A DNA stretch of 64,000 nt, from the NCBI GenBank assembly GCA_964057225.1, contig OZ059894.1, positions 16,956,476 to 17,020,475 on the forward strand, written 5' to 3'. The notes under the pieces are model-generated. The model was not told where the DNA came from. It saw only the letters and a list, made by a program, of their open reading frames with translations, and made no database searches. Positions within the stretch are counted from its first letter, which is position 1. Each line of letters opens with the position of its first letter. This DNA is from Auanema rhodensis (lineage: Eukaryota > Nematoda > Chromadorea > Rhabditida > Rhabditidae). The position numbers and the translations under genes are program-made. Positions 1-14,600 of the stretch are shown in pieces.

Positions 1-32
1 ATAATGATTTTGATTTTAAAATTAAAACATAC

Positions 33-3000
33 TCGTTGATTTCTCATTCTAAGTTTTAAATCTTGATTCTCTTGTTTAGTACGTTCGTAATCTTGAGTCA
101 AGAGATCGTGAAGATTTTGAAGTCTATCGTGATCTCCCAGAAGAGCTTGATGCATAGTAGCTAATGAATCCTGAAAATGTTGATCATTTATTTAGAAACA
201 AATGGGTTTTTTGAAGGATAAAAAAAGGTTTTCAAAAATAAATATCTTACAGCGTCTTTCTTTGCTGATTGCCGACTTTTTTCGGCAGTTTCAAGTTGAG
301 AACGAAGATCTGTGTTATCTTGTCTTTGAAGCTCTTCCTAGAATATAAATAAATTAATATGTTAAATAGGAAAATAGTAAAATAAAAAATAATTTTATTT
401 GAATAATATTTTTTATTATTAATTCAGTTCAACTTACGAAGGCATTTCTTGCAAAACCTATGACTAGTGCAGAACTTTTCGTTTTCCGGAAGAACATATT
501 TACTGTTCAACCGTATACGTGATGGATGTATATAGTATATAGTATTACTTCATAATTGCAACTTGTTCAAGTTCATGTTTATGCTTGTTAAGGATTTTAA
601 CCATAAGATATGAAATTGAGGTTGACAAGACATCAGATTATGTTCAAATGTTGTCATGCCATAGGCAAATCTTGCATTATAGGTTAAATGAAGAAAGGCT
701 GACATTAAACCGTTTAAGAATATAATCCGTACCGTTTAGCTGTTATGCTAAAGGGAAACTGAAAAATATCCGCGAAAAGAATGTAGGAATATACCCTAAC
801 TTATATAGTAAAATACAATATTATTTCATATAGATAGTATATATACAAGTTTTATAATATGCTAAAATCAAACCTGTAATTGAAGATTTCGAAGAGAAAC
901 TTGAAGACGGGCAAGCTCAGTATTCGTAACTGTTGCGTTGGTCTGGAACAATAACATGTTTACTCAACTATGTTTTATTCAGTTAAGGAAGTCAGTTTTT
1001 GAGATAGACTAAAGGAAAGCCTTGACAATTTTAAAAGGTTAAAGGGGAGTGAACAGACGTGCTTTGATTGATAGTCATTTGGCTGTAATTTACATAGATA
1101 ACAAGAGGCATATCGATGAGGAGCAGTAGACAGAACAGACAAGGATCACTAAAGATGAGAATAAGGGTGTGAGAGTGAGGAAGAGAATGAGAGAGAAATA
1201 GATAGAAATAGGGAGTAGGTTGAAAAAACAAGAATATTAGAGGGTATCTGAGAAGTAGAATTGTCAAAAGAATGGACAGTCACATCTGGCCAAAATGTAT
1301 GTGTTTGTATCTCCACATTAGGCTGAGTAATAGTTGACAAAGAGTTACTGGATGAATTAGAAGAATAAGAATATGGAATGAACAATAATAAGATTTTATT
1401 AGAAAAGGTATAATGATGATGATGATGATGGTATTGAATGAAATAAAGTATAAAGAAATATCTAATAATAATCTTTAACCATTCATTCTTAGATCAAGTT
1501 GACATCGACATATTAACTTCATCATCGTATATTACATCTGATAAGTAATCCTATAATTACAAACAATTTCCTGTTTAGATCGGAAAGAAATCATACATTC
1601 AGGTTCATTTATCCTCTTATACATATCGTATACAAATCTATGGACCTTGACCTAAAGTGGATTTTTTTCATTTTCAGACAATCCACTAAGATCAATAGTG
1701 ATGATGGTGATGTAAGTGATGAATTCAAATGGATATCCGTAAAACTAGTTAACAAAAAAAAGTATACAAAACCGTATAGTATAGATATAGTTAAGGTTTT
1801 AAAGACTATAGGGAATTAATACATCAATCAGTTGACTATATGGTATGAACGTAAATGGCCATGTGGCATTTATGTAGATCTAATTGAATAGAAAACGAAA
1901 ACGTTCTAGTATAATGAGTGAAGGTTAGAATAACAAAAATCGTCTTCATGACAAAAATATTATTTTGAAACAATTATGAATGACTAGAATGTTCAATATT
2001 ATAGAATCAAATTTCAAAAGAATCTAATAAGAATAAAACTTATGAATATTATATTGGTTAGAAAATATGTAATATATGTAGATGAAGGAAAGATAACCCC
2101 GGATGAGATATTACAATAAATTGTAAGTGATGCTACTGGGGTTGTGTGGTTTGGCAACTCTTAACTATTATATTTATGATCTGTCACTGACAATCATCAT
2201 CATTATTCTATTTCACCCTATTTCTTAAAACTTTTTCTCTCAGAAAAAAAAGTAAAAATGTTAAATTGAAATAAGAATAATGTGCTTAAATCAAAATAAT
2301 AAAATAACTAACGGCATTTCTGTTGAGTTCTTCGATTTCGCGCTTAGCTACAACAACCTGACTGTTCTTCGAAGAGATTTCGATCTGTTGTTCACGAATT
2401 TTTTCTTGTAATAAGAAAACCTTAAAGAAATTATATAATTCAGTAAAATTAAATATAAAATGTGTACTTGTTCTTTCATTGAAACATTTTCTTTCGATAA
2501 TTCACGAACACGATCATCACTTTCGCTTAGTGATGCACTCTCGCTTCTCCTGAAACATTAATTTTATATATTGAAAATATAGAATTATTATTATTATATA
2601 TATAACTATATATAAACCTAAATTATAGTATTCTTACCAGAAAAATAGAGAATTAGATAGTAAATTACGCATCAAAAAGGATTTTTTTGGAAGAACAATA
2701 GTGAAGTTATGTCTTTAGAAAAGTTTTGTGTAATTAATTCGATTTATAGATGATCACGAATCATTAAGGATAAAAGAATGATATCTCTTATTGATCTTGA
2801 TTAAATTAAAAAAAAAAAACAAATAATGAAAGTGAAAATATGATTATTCAATTACATTACCTCAATTTCTCTATATCTTTACGGAGATCGGTTAGTTCAG
2901 CGATCTGAGTATGCTGTTGGAGACGCAATGCATCAGCCTCGCGTTTGGCTGCTGATAATGCTCCCATCAAAACTTCATCAATATGGTCAATTAACTAAAT

Positions 3001-6000
3001 AATTTAAAACATATAAGCTACATTGAAAAACCGTAAATTACCACATCATCGTCCATTTCAGATATTTGAATTTTGCCTCCATTAAGCTGGATTGCGGCAC
3101 ATAAGCTGCGAAGTCGTCCGATAATTTCAGCTGCTCGCGCTTTTTCGGCAACCAGATCTTCACGAAGTCTTTGTGTTTTTTTGGTTTCCAATTCGATCTG
3201 AACAATAGTTAAAGTTAAAAAAAACTGAGATTAATGAAAAAAGTACATGCTGTTGGAAGCTTCTGTTCTCTGCTTCCATATCGCCAACTTTATTTTGTTG
3301 CTCAACCAATAAACGTTCACTTATTTCTAAACGTTTGGCAGCATCATCAATAGTTAGCATACGCATTCTCATCGCTTCGAGTTCATCTTCCAACTTTTCA
3401 GATCTCTCCTAAAATGTTAAGTTGAATAACGGAAAAAAAGTGACTTATTCCAACCTTAACAACATTTTTCTCGTTTTCAGCATTTTTCAAAGCTCGTTCC
3501 AGCTGAGCCGTATGAAGATCACATTGATATTTTTCTTCTTTCAAATCGTCGACAGTTACACGAAGTGCGCGTTGTTCTTCACGTAGTTTATCAAGCTGTT
3601 TCTCAGTTTCGCCTCTCTCTTCGACGGCAGAAGAATATCTTCGCTTTTGCTCTTCTAATTCAACCTCAATTTCTCTTATCTACAAAAACGTTAAAGTAAA
3701 AAACGATCCAATCAAACTTCGCAACCTTAAATTCAGATTCTTGCTCGAACTTTCGGCCAAATTCGGTTTGGAATTGAGTGAATTTACGTCTGGCTTCATG
3801 AAGATTCTTCACGGCATCATCTCTTTCCGTGCGAATCGATTCCAATTCAACAGTGCTTTCTTTGAATTCACTGTTAATAGTTGAAAGAGTTTTTTCCAAT
3901 TCATGAAGTTGTTCAGTGATCATGTTGTTCTCTTCTTTGAGCTCTTCGATTTCTTTGCATTTGTCGGCAATTTTTTTGTTAATTGGCTCCATATCAACAG
4001 ATGAAACTGATATTCTACAAAAGAATTTTGTATAACACAACAACGTTGTATATAATAAGAATTAAAAAATATATAATATATTAGAAAATATAATAAAAGA
4101 TGATTACTAACGTTGACATATCCTTTTGATCTTCTAATTGAGCACGAAGTTGACGAATTTCTAATCTGAGCTTCAATGATTCACCACGATCACTCTGATT
4201 CAATTGATCAGCTAATGAACCATAATTTTCTTTTGGACTACCAGGTTCAACGAATCTAAATTTTTCGTTTTTTCCCCAGCTAATTAATGAATTAATATCT
4301 TCAATACCTTTCCATTTCTGCTATTTTTGAGTTATGAAGACTCAATTCATTTTCTAAACGAGATTGTTCCGAAAGTAATTCTTCGATCTTAGAATTTTTC
4401 TGTAAATATCATATAATATCAATATTTACATGTTTGTTTTTTACTTCACTGATATCAGCTTGAAGACTTCGAACGTTTTTTTGAGATTCTTCCAAACGGC
4501 TTTCAACATCTTGTTGATTCTGATTAAATAAATAACTGTTACTCAAGTAAATAATAATCTAAAAATACCTTGACTTTGATTCTTGCACCTTCTAGTTCAT
4601 CTTCCAGCATATTCATCGTTTTTTCCAGAGCATCATTTTCACCCAACAATTGCTGAAATTGAGAAAAATGAAATAAAAATCATTTAACTTTAAACTTTAA
4701 TGGGGCGAATACACAATTGAGTGAAATATTCTTCAAAAAAATTATTCATTTTATAGTATTTTGAACAATAATCCATTACAAATAAAAAGTTTTTATGGAT
4801 CACATACCTCTGTTCTCGAACGATAGTAATCCAATTCAGCAATTTTTTCACGAAGTTTTGAATTTTCTTGCTCCAACTTTTCAAGTTTCATTAACTATAA
4901 TAAACTATATGAAATAAAGATAAATATAAGTATATACCTTATGTTGAATACAATCTAATTCATCACGTAAATCTTTAGCAGCACGAGCATCTTTAATTAG
5001 TTCTAATCTTTCTTCTTGAATACGAAGTAACTGAAACATACTTTATAACAATTATAATAAAAAATTGCTTTTTCAACTGTTTTTTCACATTTTTGAAAAG
5101 AAAATGAAATTTATCTGAATTCGCGTGATACACGTGAAACACACGTATACGTATTATAACATACATATATGCTAATTTATAGTATATAATTCTTATAGAT
5201 AAAATAAAAATATTTTATTAAGTACCTCTGATTCTTTCGCATCTAATTCATCTCGTAAATCGTTTAATTCTTCATCCTTTTCTTCACTAAAACAAGAAAA
5301 AAACTAATAATATCAAAACATTTTGGTCAGCTTACGCTAAATTTCTTAATTTTCTCAATTCAGATTTAACTGATGCTAGTTCAACATTGGAATGTCTGTC
5401 ATAAGCTGTAGGTGAAGGAGATCGTCGTTCTGAAAAGAAAACATAATGAATGAAATTTACATTTAAAATCAAAAAGATGAAAATAAGATGGATATAAGCA
5501 AGCACTTACCAAATCTCAATTCCGTTGTCCGACGTGGAGGAATATCTCCATTTAAAGAAGAGGTAGCAGTTGTACTACTACCTTCATCACTTTCATTATC
5601 TGGATTCATATTCAAAAGCTGATGTGCCAGATTATCTCGCTCTTTCATAACTCTCTCCAAGTGGAGAGCTATTTCGCGTGAATCTACAGTAAATGTATTG
5701 GATGTGATAGGCAAAACAACTGATGTTCCTTCAGTTATCTATAAAATTGAAAAATGTGTGAAAATGATAAATGATCCTGATTACCCTTTGTATATGATGA
5801 GCAATTCCTTTTTGAGTATCGGGACCTAGTCGTGTAATGCGTTCAACGAATTCTTTTTTTCGATCTCCCTGCACAGCACAACCAAGAAGAAGCAATAAGA
5901 ATTTCTTCAGTTCTTCTCCTGATTCATCTATAAACAAACAAAATAACAACCGGCAAAAAAAAGTTAATTCCCATATAGTATTGAAGATAATTATGAAATT

Positions 6001-9000
6001 TATTTATAAAATGTTTTGCTTGATTATAACATTATATAGTATAAGATTAAGTTTGAATGATATTGTTATTGTTTTTTAAGAAGTTTTATAGTTTATGGTA
6101 CTTTTCTTTTTTTATTTTCTTCGGAATTCAAAACGAATAATAGATAGAAGAGAACAGATAGATTAGCTTTGACCGGAATTTGCTGGTAAATAGCGGAAAA
6201 TTGAAAGATAGACGAGAATGATGATCAGTGGTAGAAGGAAAGAAAACGGAAAATGAACCGGACCGTTGGAGAACAACGATGATGAAAAGGATGGTGGCCA
6301 CAAACGCGTTGTCATTCGTCAAGCCGGCAACCAAATAAACTTGGAGGCCAGTGCTTGCAGTTGAATTACGTGTTTTGTAAAATGATACAAACCGTCGAAA
6401 CAAACGAAAGTAGAAGAAGAATTTTAACGATTTGCATCGCTAAAATTGAAAACGGTAATAAAGCCTGGATGAGGTCACAGCTGGACTTTGCATGTACGTA
6501 AATACGACAAAGCAAATTATGGCTAGTATCAAAATACAGAATATACATACATACATATAGTTCCAGCCCTCTATGACAACAAACCAAAAAATATCGTGAC
6601 TAATTGAGCTACAGAAAAAACATTTCAGAAGGACATACATACATATACATCAGAAAAGTTTTAATGTAAAAACTATTTTTGGGATCAGAATAATGCATCT
6701 TGAAGAAGAAAGCTGAATAAGAAAGTCAGGCATATTGCAGCTAGAGCTATTGAAACTTTGAATAGAATCATTTATATATAACTATTGGAAATAAATAGAT
6801 GATACACATGTATGTCCGTATGTATGTTGTAGCACAGCTGTAATACTTCAGAATATGGAGAAAGAATGAAAAGAACATGAAAAGCTCTAGAAAGCTTTGA
6901 GAATATGGAGAACATAGATGACAAGAGAAAGTTTTAGAAAGAAATGAGGGAGAGCGAGAGAGAGGGAGAGATGAGGCTTATGACAGGTACAAGAAATGGA
7001 ATTGTTACATGACATTCAGCGGGCAACAAAATATTTTAGCTTGAAACCGGTTAAACATAGTTATGTTGATGGATATACAGATGTATATTCAAGAACCAAA
7101 TAGTTTAAGTCTGTTGAATTATCATCCTTCTATTGATATACGTATGAAATATCAAGGAACAATGCGGTTTATACGATGCCGCTTTCAATGGCTATGGTGG
7201 CAATCTCAGTCAAAACGTTGTCAATTTTATTCTATGTGTTCTTAGCTAGAACTATTTCCTCGCTTCGTTCTCTTTTCTCTATCTCTCTAAGAATTATTCA
7301 GTATTTCACTACAAGAAGACGTCGAGAACAACCTCTGACGAAACTATTGATATGAAGAAGCATGACGACAATTCAAATTTTTCCTTCTATCTGTTCGCAT
7401 ATGCGAGGAAAGTTTGTGGCAAGCGATGAGAGTCGGTTATAGAAAATGCTGCTGACCATCGTCCTTGTCTCCAGGTTGAACTCAACCAGCCTTCTTTCTC
7501 CCTCTCTCTCCCTCCTTCTTTCTTGCTTCTCTCTTCTTTCTCAGTCGTTTGCCCTCTTTCATCATCGTTTTCTACCTCTTGCCCACCTTGTTGCCTGTTC
7601 TTTCGTCTCTTTTCTCATTATGCTGAACAAACAAATCAAGACGATATAGGAGAAACGAAGACGAAAGAGTGAAAATACAGAAGCAGAGGGTCGACAGAAG
7701 ATTTGGCCATCTGCATAAAGCATAGCTTCTCAATTCAAAAGAGTCTCAAATAACAGTCAGCTTGTCAAGTAATTCACACCATCAACTTCTCTTCAGCTGA
7801 GTGACCATTTGAGTTCAATGTTTACAAAAGGACAACAGAACATAAAGCTTCTGTGTATTCATTATATATTTGAAATTGAACTATTTAAATATATAGAAAG
7901 ATATGTTGTTAGATCATTGAAATATGAAATATATCTTCATTTTCAATTACTTTTTTTGAACATTTTCTTCAAAAAGTAATAAGGTTATCAGCAAATAAAG
8001 AAGGTGAATAAAATCAGCTTAGTATGGGAATATAGGTGAGAATAACAAATAAATGGAATAAACAATTCAAATATGAATAGTAATTTTGAACACTTTCTCT
8101 CAAAATTATTTGGAAATTGTACAAAAGTGATGATATGATGAGCAGTATATGTAGACGACAGATTACAATATGCTCATCAATTGTCAAAAATGAAAAAAAA
8201 ATTTACTGACCAGTTTTGGAATCTCCAGAATACATAAATGATTCATCTCCAATAATTAAAGGAGGTATTCGTCGAAAGCGTAAAATATCTAGCAGTGGCT
8301 TTTTAGCTTTACGTAGATTTTGCAGACTTCGCAGACCTTTGGACAGTACTGCCGGTTTTGTGCGTGTACGCATTCGGTCAAAATGTTTATATGGTGTCGA
8401 TACCGGATTTTCGTCTTCCGTGTTCCGGTCGATATGTTCAAAAAGCCGGATATACTTGACTGGATTGAGATAATATCACACTAAATGAGAGTGAGCACCT
8501 GCTCCGCTGTCGGCAAAGGAACACAAAAAAAAATGGCTTCGAACAGCTTGAAAAAAGACTTCTCTCAAAAACGTTTAGGTGAAAGAAAAGCTGTGAAAAG
8601 TTTAAGTAGAGAACAAGATGAATGGGCTTTTCCAAGTTTCACTTCGAGCTCTACACACCTCTTTAATCACATTTTTTTAGTTGTAACATGAGGGGGTTGA
8701 ACATAAAAAAAAAACAAAAACGAAACAAGAAAAAAGACCAGTTAATAAGCATGAACCTGTTTACCAGATAAATTAATAGAACAAAATGTAAATTGTATTG
8801 AAATTCAAAAATTAGATGGCTAATCGACTCTGACGACGACTCACATAAAAATGTTAGAAATCAAGCATATTCCGGCTACGAAGCATGGAATAGAAGCGAA
8901 ATGAAGCTTAGATCGAGATGAAAAAGAAATGAAAAGACCATGGAAATAGAATAGACTTCAGAAAAAGAGAGGAATTGAATTGTTTGAGTTCAGATCGCGA

Positions 9001-11591
9001 TGACAACTTCACTCCGTCTGATCAACTAATTCATTGAGAAACTGAGACTTTGAATTGCAAAGCAAATTGTCAGTTAATTTCTACTTTGGTTTTAATAAGA
9101 TCAAAAAGACTTTGATGATGTATTGTATTTAACAAAAAAATCGAATTAATCAAAAAAAAATTTCAAACGATAATCTTGTTCGATTTATATGTTAACTATA
9201 TGATATATGATATATGAAGTATGTTTATATCATTCATACTATATTATAGTTTCCATATATGAGTGAAAACTTGTTGCTTAAGCTCAATTCTACTACGAGG
9301 TCGCAGCATATTAGCTTATGAATTGATCAAATAGGATATTGAATATGAAAAAGATCTAAACGAACGATAGAAAAATAGCCAGGCAACTGGTCAAAATCAT
9401 CAACCAATTCTGTCTGTTGGTCCGTTGTCTCATTTTCTCTGTTTCCCTCTCTATCTCTCTCCTTCTCTCAATGTTATTCTCCAATACCTTTCTCACATAC
9501 TTTTTCCTTTTCTCTTTGCCTCTCTCTATTACGATTATTGTTTTTCATTCATCTCTCGCAATATGTAAATGTGCCAGTAAGCGAAATCGGATAGAGGGGC
9601 AGGAGATCCACAAATGACCAACAACTGATAGATGATGTTTAGTAGAGACAAAAGTCGGCCAAACGTATAAACAACATACAAGGACGTTGCATTCAAAATT
9701 ATTTATAAGATCTATTCACCGGAAATTAGTAAATTTTACTTATTTGTAAAAGTAATTATCACCTTCTGTATATACAAATACATTGTATATAAGAGATAGA
9801 AACAAGAGTAGAAGCTGTAATAGGGAATGATAGAAACTGACTGCTTGGCAATATTAGAGTTAAGGTTTTATGATTTGATTGTATGACAAATTATTGAAGA
9901 ATTTTAAATATTTTAGTAATTTATAGAAGAAAAAATGATAAAAATAAGCAAATGAGATCAAAGTCAAGCAACTAAGATCAAAGTCAATGAATGTAACTTT
10001 ATTTTCCAAAAGATAGGTAATCAGATAAGCAACTGTTAGGACATCTGACAAACGAGTTCTTGCTAATTAATAAGCCGCATATCGCATAAGTAATGTGATA
10101 TACTAATGAGAATAAAGAAACTTTATCGAAATAAAATGAACAGACGTATGTTCTAACGGAAAAATAAAAACTAATTGAATGTTTGATTCATAATAGCGTC
10201 TTGAAACGTCAAATGAATGTCGTTCCGTTCGAAAAATACTATAGACAGAAACTTCCAATTTCTTGTCTCACCACGCAATATGTGAAACGAAAAACAGATC
10301 AGGAAAGACGGAAAATGAAAAAAAAATGTATAAGAAGCTGACCGAAAAGCTGAGAGGCAAATCAGGAAGGTTTGGCCGGATCGTGGAGCCTACTGGCCGT
10401 CTCGGTCCACCAATGAATTATTTGCAGTCCTCTGCACCTTTTGATTCCGGAAACGAAGAAAAGAAAGCAAATAGATTTTTGAAAAGCTTGACTACAGCTT
10501 GAGATGAATGATACTACTATGACTATACAGTATGATACCATGATGCTTGAAATAGTATCTTATCTATCGAAAGAAGAAAAAAAACAAATGAAATGACAAG
10601 TTAAAATATCAAAAATCTGAATGAAACTAATTTTCTAAAAGCATTGAAAAAGTTTTCAGAGTTCAAAGGTTTTTAGAAAATCTTAATACGATACAAATAC
10701 GACTTAATAGTTTAAATAAATAATTTGAAATTGAAAATGAATAAAATTATAAAGATAAATCTAATAATCATTGACTAAGCGCTGGTGAACCATTAGATAA
10801 TGAGCAACATCTGTATGTATTCATGTTGGTAAAACATCAAACAGATGTTCCAAGATAATCAGAAAATGTATTTCTAATGCTATGCGATTAGGTAGAGTTC
10901 TTATAATTAATTAAAACAACTTTTAGATAGTGAAGCTTCATTAATCAGCGAAAAATCCACGTTTAGGAGTAATGAAGTGGAAAGTTTTCGAAAAAAGAAA
11001 ATGGAAGTGTGAACTGGCTTTAAGCAAATGATGAGTAGACCAATGGCTATTCTATTCGGACTAAAAGATGGAACGATCAGATAATCTGCTCGCGTGGTTA
11101 CCGAGGAAAACACATACATGAAGAAACAAAAGAATGGATGGATGTGCGAATAAAAAGATGATGAGAACGTTAGAGAGTAGGGTGGTAAAAGGTAAAGAAG
11201 AAACATTAATGACCTGGAAAGTAGACAGCCGACTGCGGTAGCCAGATAGAGATAGAGCAACAAACGAAGGATAAAAGTTAAGAAAGAGTAATCAGAGAGT
11301 TATACAGACGATGAAATATATCAAATGATAGAGAAACAAAAAGAGAGAGAGAGAGAGAGAGAGAGTTGAACTAGCACATGACAAAGACCGTATACCGGCA
11401 TATGGTCCCTTTTGCATGTCCTCAGCCAACTCTATAGCTGATAATCAGTGTTTGTTGTTAGCCGAAGGTCATCCGCACACGCACACACATAGAAACTCCG
11501 TTAGGTTCACATGATAAAGAACTTGTAAGAGAAGGATAGAAACATGAAATATTCAATAAAAAGAATATACAGATGAAGAAAATAGAAATAA

Positions 11592-11657
<66 letters not shown>

Positions 11658-14600
11658 AGAATGTTTGTATATGAGGTAAAAATGCTATGAAGAAATGCTC
11701 AGCTAATAATCAGATACATAACCTAAAGAGATAGGATGATATGTTAGTATAAGATGAATATATCAGATAAACAATGTGATTAGAAAGCTAAACTCACATA
11801 GCAAAACCAGTTGAATGCAACCAATTCACTTGAATCGAACATACTAAATGGCCGTTCAATTTTATAATTTATATTCTAATTGAGTACAATATGCTAATAG
11901 TTAAGTATGCGTTGCGCTAACTCATGTCAAAACTAATTTATATATTTGAATAAATAAAATGTTCCAGACAGCTTTAAAAATGAATTTCAGCTTATTCCAG
12001 GACTTAGAGGCTGTTGAAAGTTGTTCAATCAGACGTTACTTGGATGATGAAGATTCTAGTATTGTGTCAATAGGATATATGACAGATACAAAGAGCAATT
12101 GTGCTGTTTTAGCTCGAATTTGCTGAATATTACTACAAGTGAATGAAGATGGAGAAGAAGAAGATGTGAATAAGATAGTAGAATGGATTATAAGTTAATA
12201 GCAAGAATAAGAAGAATTCAGCAACTTTTCACTAAATATCTCTCACTACGACAACTTCTACGATCTGGTAATAAAATTCATTTAATTATTTGGAAGATCT
12301 GTCTTCAAATGACCAAGCTATATGATATAAAATACCACAAATGGCTAAAATATTATGCGATTTCAACTTTAATGCTGGGAATTTTTCAATAAACATCTTT
12401 CTGTTCAGCCGTTAACTGATAAACTTCTATCAAAATCAAATAAAATAAGTTCAAAAAGGTATTAATTCCACCAAAATCTAGATGTATTAAATTTTCTTTT
12501 CGATATTTCTGTATAAGGAATAAAATGAAAGAACAATAATATTTAGGAGTATCATTGAATTTTAAGTGTTAAGTGCAATGAAATACAAATTGTGAATGAA
12601 GTGTGAAGTGAAATCAAAAGAATAAAACACTTGAAATAGAAAAATATAATATACATATATGTAAATAAGTTATAGTTCTAAAGTATAAATGTTAATTACT
12701 ATTTGTTTATATATAAATGCAACAACTAATAGTAAAAGTATTTGGTCAAGTATCCATAAATAGAATGTACAAGTAGAGAAATGTGCAAAAATATTATTGA
12801 CCTAGTAATGGGTCAGAGACAATACACTTGGTCGTTACTGAAGATATGTATATTTGATTAATATTTTTACCCAATTTTAAGAAAATTCAATGAAAAATAA
12901 ATAAAATAATCTGATTAGTTGAGTAAAAAATAGAAAAATCGAATATGAGTCTTATTGGATCAAAAGTGAATAGAGTTCTCTAGGTCAGCTTAGGTCTCAC
13001 TCTATGGCGCAATACATGCGATGAGAATATTTGATATAGCATTAAAGGAATAAGTAATCTCAATATAATATATAATTAAATATAAAGTATAAGATATCAT
13101 TACATAAGAATTTGTATGAAAAAAACAAAAATATGTAAAGAATAAGAATACATACCTGGAGTAATGTTTCGAACAATTGATATGATATCAGGTGGAGGCA
13201 GGACAACTAGCTTATTCAACCTTTGCTGAAACAAATTGAAAATTTTTTTCTTATGTATAAAGATTTTCTTGTATCTGTTTAAAAGAACATTTAAAAGAAC
13301 AAATTTGACAGGACAATTACTTTAAGAGTATAAGCTAAACTGGTCAGGATAGTTGTACAACTTTAGTATGATTTCATGTCATTCTGAATTGCTGACTATT
13401 CGACGAAAAACGTGATTTGAGAATCACAATAGGCTGCTTGACCATTTATGGAAAATTTGTGAAGAGTAACGTATGTATATAATGATTGACAGACTATGTA
13501 AAGTATAAGGTTTACATGTTATATTTTGAATTATATACTATACTATTTATGTTAATTTATAATAATAATACATATTTTTTAAACTAATTACCTTATAAAA
13601 ACGTCGTATTGTCTCCAGAAGTGAAAACAGTAAACGTTGTTTAGTTGTAAAATCACGTATTGAATCAGAATCCCCCACTGTAACCAAAGCAACACTTCTA
13701 GGATCTCTGTAATCATTTCGAATAAACTTATAGTTTGTATTTGATTATATTATTATTTTTTTATATTGATCAAAGATAACATCGTTAATCTGATGGATTT
13801 ATAGAAATATTTGCAAATATCATATTGATATTTCACTTTTGTGTTGAATCATCTAAACTATACCATCCAGTAGTCATAAAAAAAAGTTTTTTTTTCATGA
13901 ATCTGGTAGCCACATGCTACATGTGTATTAGAATTTGACAATCAGCGGATTTTCATAAACTTCAGTTTGATGAACTGTGTATTGGGCCTCGAACTGAACC
14001 GGACAAATTCATGATTCATTTCTTGTTTACAAATATTTTAACTTGATACTTTATAAATATAAAGTACGTATTAAATATGCATTTATAGATATATGAACTA
14101 AAAATAAATTATAAAATAGTTTCAGTTCATAATTCATAGTTCATACGTTAATTTTAATATTTTTTTATAAAACATAATAACATATAAAATAATATTTAAA
14201 TAAAGATTTAGATGGAATACTTATTGTAAGAATAAAACTTTTTTTCTATAAAACAGGCATATCAACTTGTAATTGTTAGGATTTTAATAAAATATGTTTG
14301 TTTAATCATAACAATCTCATAAAAATTGTAAAAAAAACTTATGAATTTGTGAGAAAAGAAAAAAGATTTTAAGAAAAATACAAGATGTAAAACAAAATGT
14401 AAATTTTACGAGACAAAAATGAGTGATTGAAGATGATTCAATGTACAGAAAACCGGCTTATGAAAGACTTTTAAGTAAACGGTTTGGTACTGCCATTCGT
14501 AGTTCACATCGTCACAGTTGTGTGGGATGAGATAACCTTGAGTATGAAACTGGTACATCAAATGTCATTTGCATAGCAAATTATACATAATTGACTAAAG

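Larger units (their letters stand above)
8460..13155. other. Long girdin intron 4 with purine microsatellites, no nested gene seen
   Basis: This 4.7-kb intron precedes the cassette-like exon. It contains two (GA)n microsatellites near 11.35 and 11.6 kb, a CT-rich tract around 9430-9530, and a patch of higher GC near 10340-10450. Nested genes on either strand were looked for and none had matched splice sites or recognisable protein. Confidence 0.5.

Noticed and set aside
1149-1385. Ser-rich minus-strand frame between two girdin exons, considered as an extra exon
   Set aside because: No convincing acceptor/donor pair in matching phase, and the composition is unlike the surrounding coiled coil. 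The neighbouring exons already join in frame without it.
10263-10502. Plus-strand 79-codon frame with moderately normal composition
   Set aside because: Lies inside girdin intron 4 without an ATG of good context, introns or family resemblance. The GC-richer patch may be regulatory instead.
11342-11658. GA-repeat clusters considered as CRISPR-like or satellite arrays
   Set aside because: Simple dinucleotide repeats with no spacer structure. CRISPR arrays are not expected in an animal genome.
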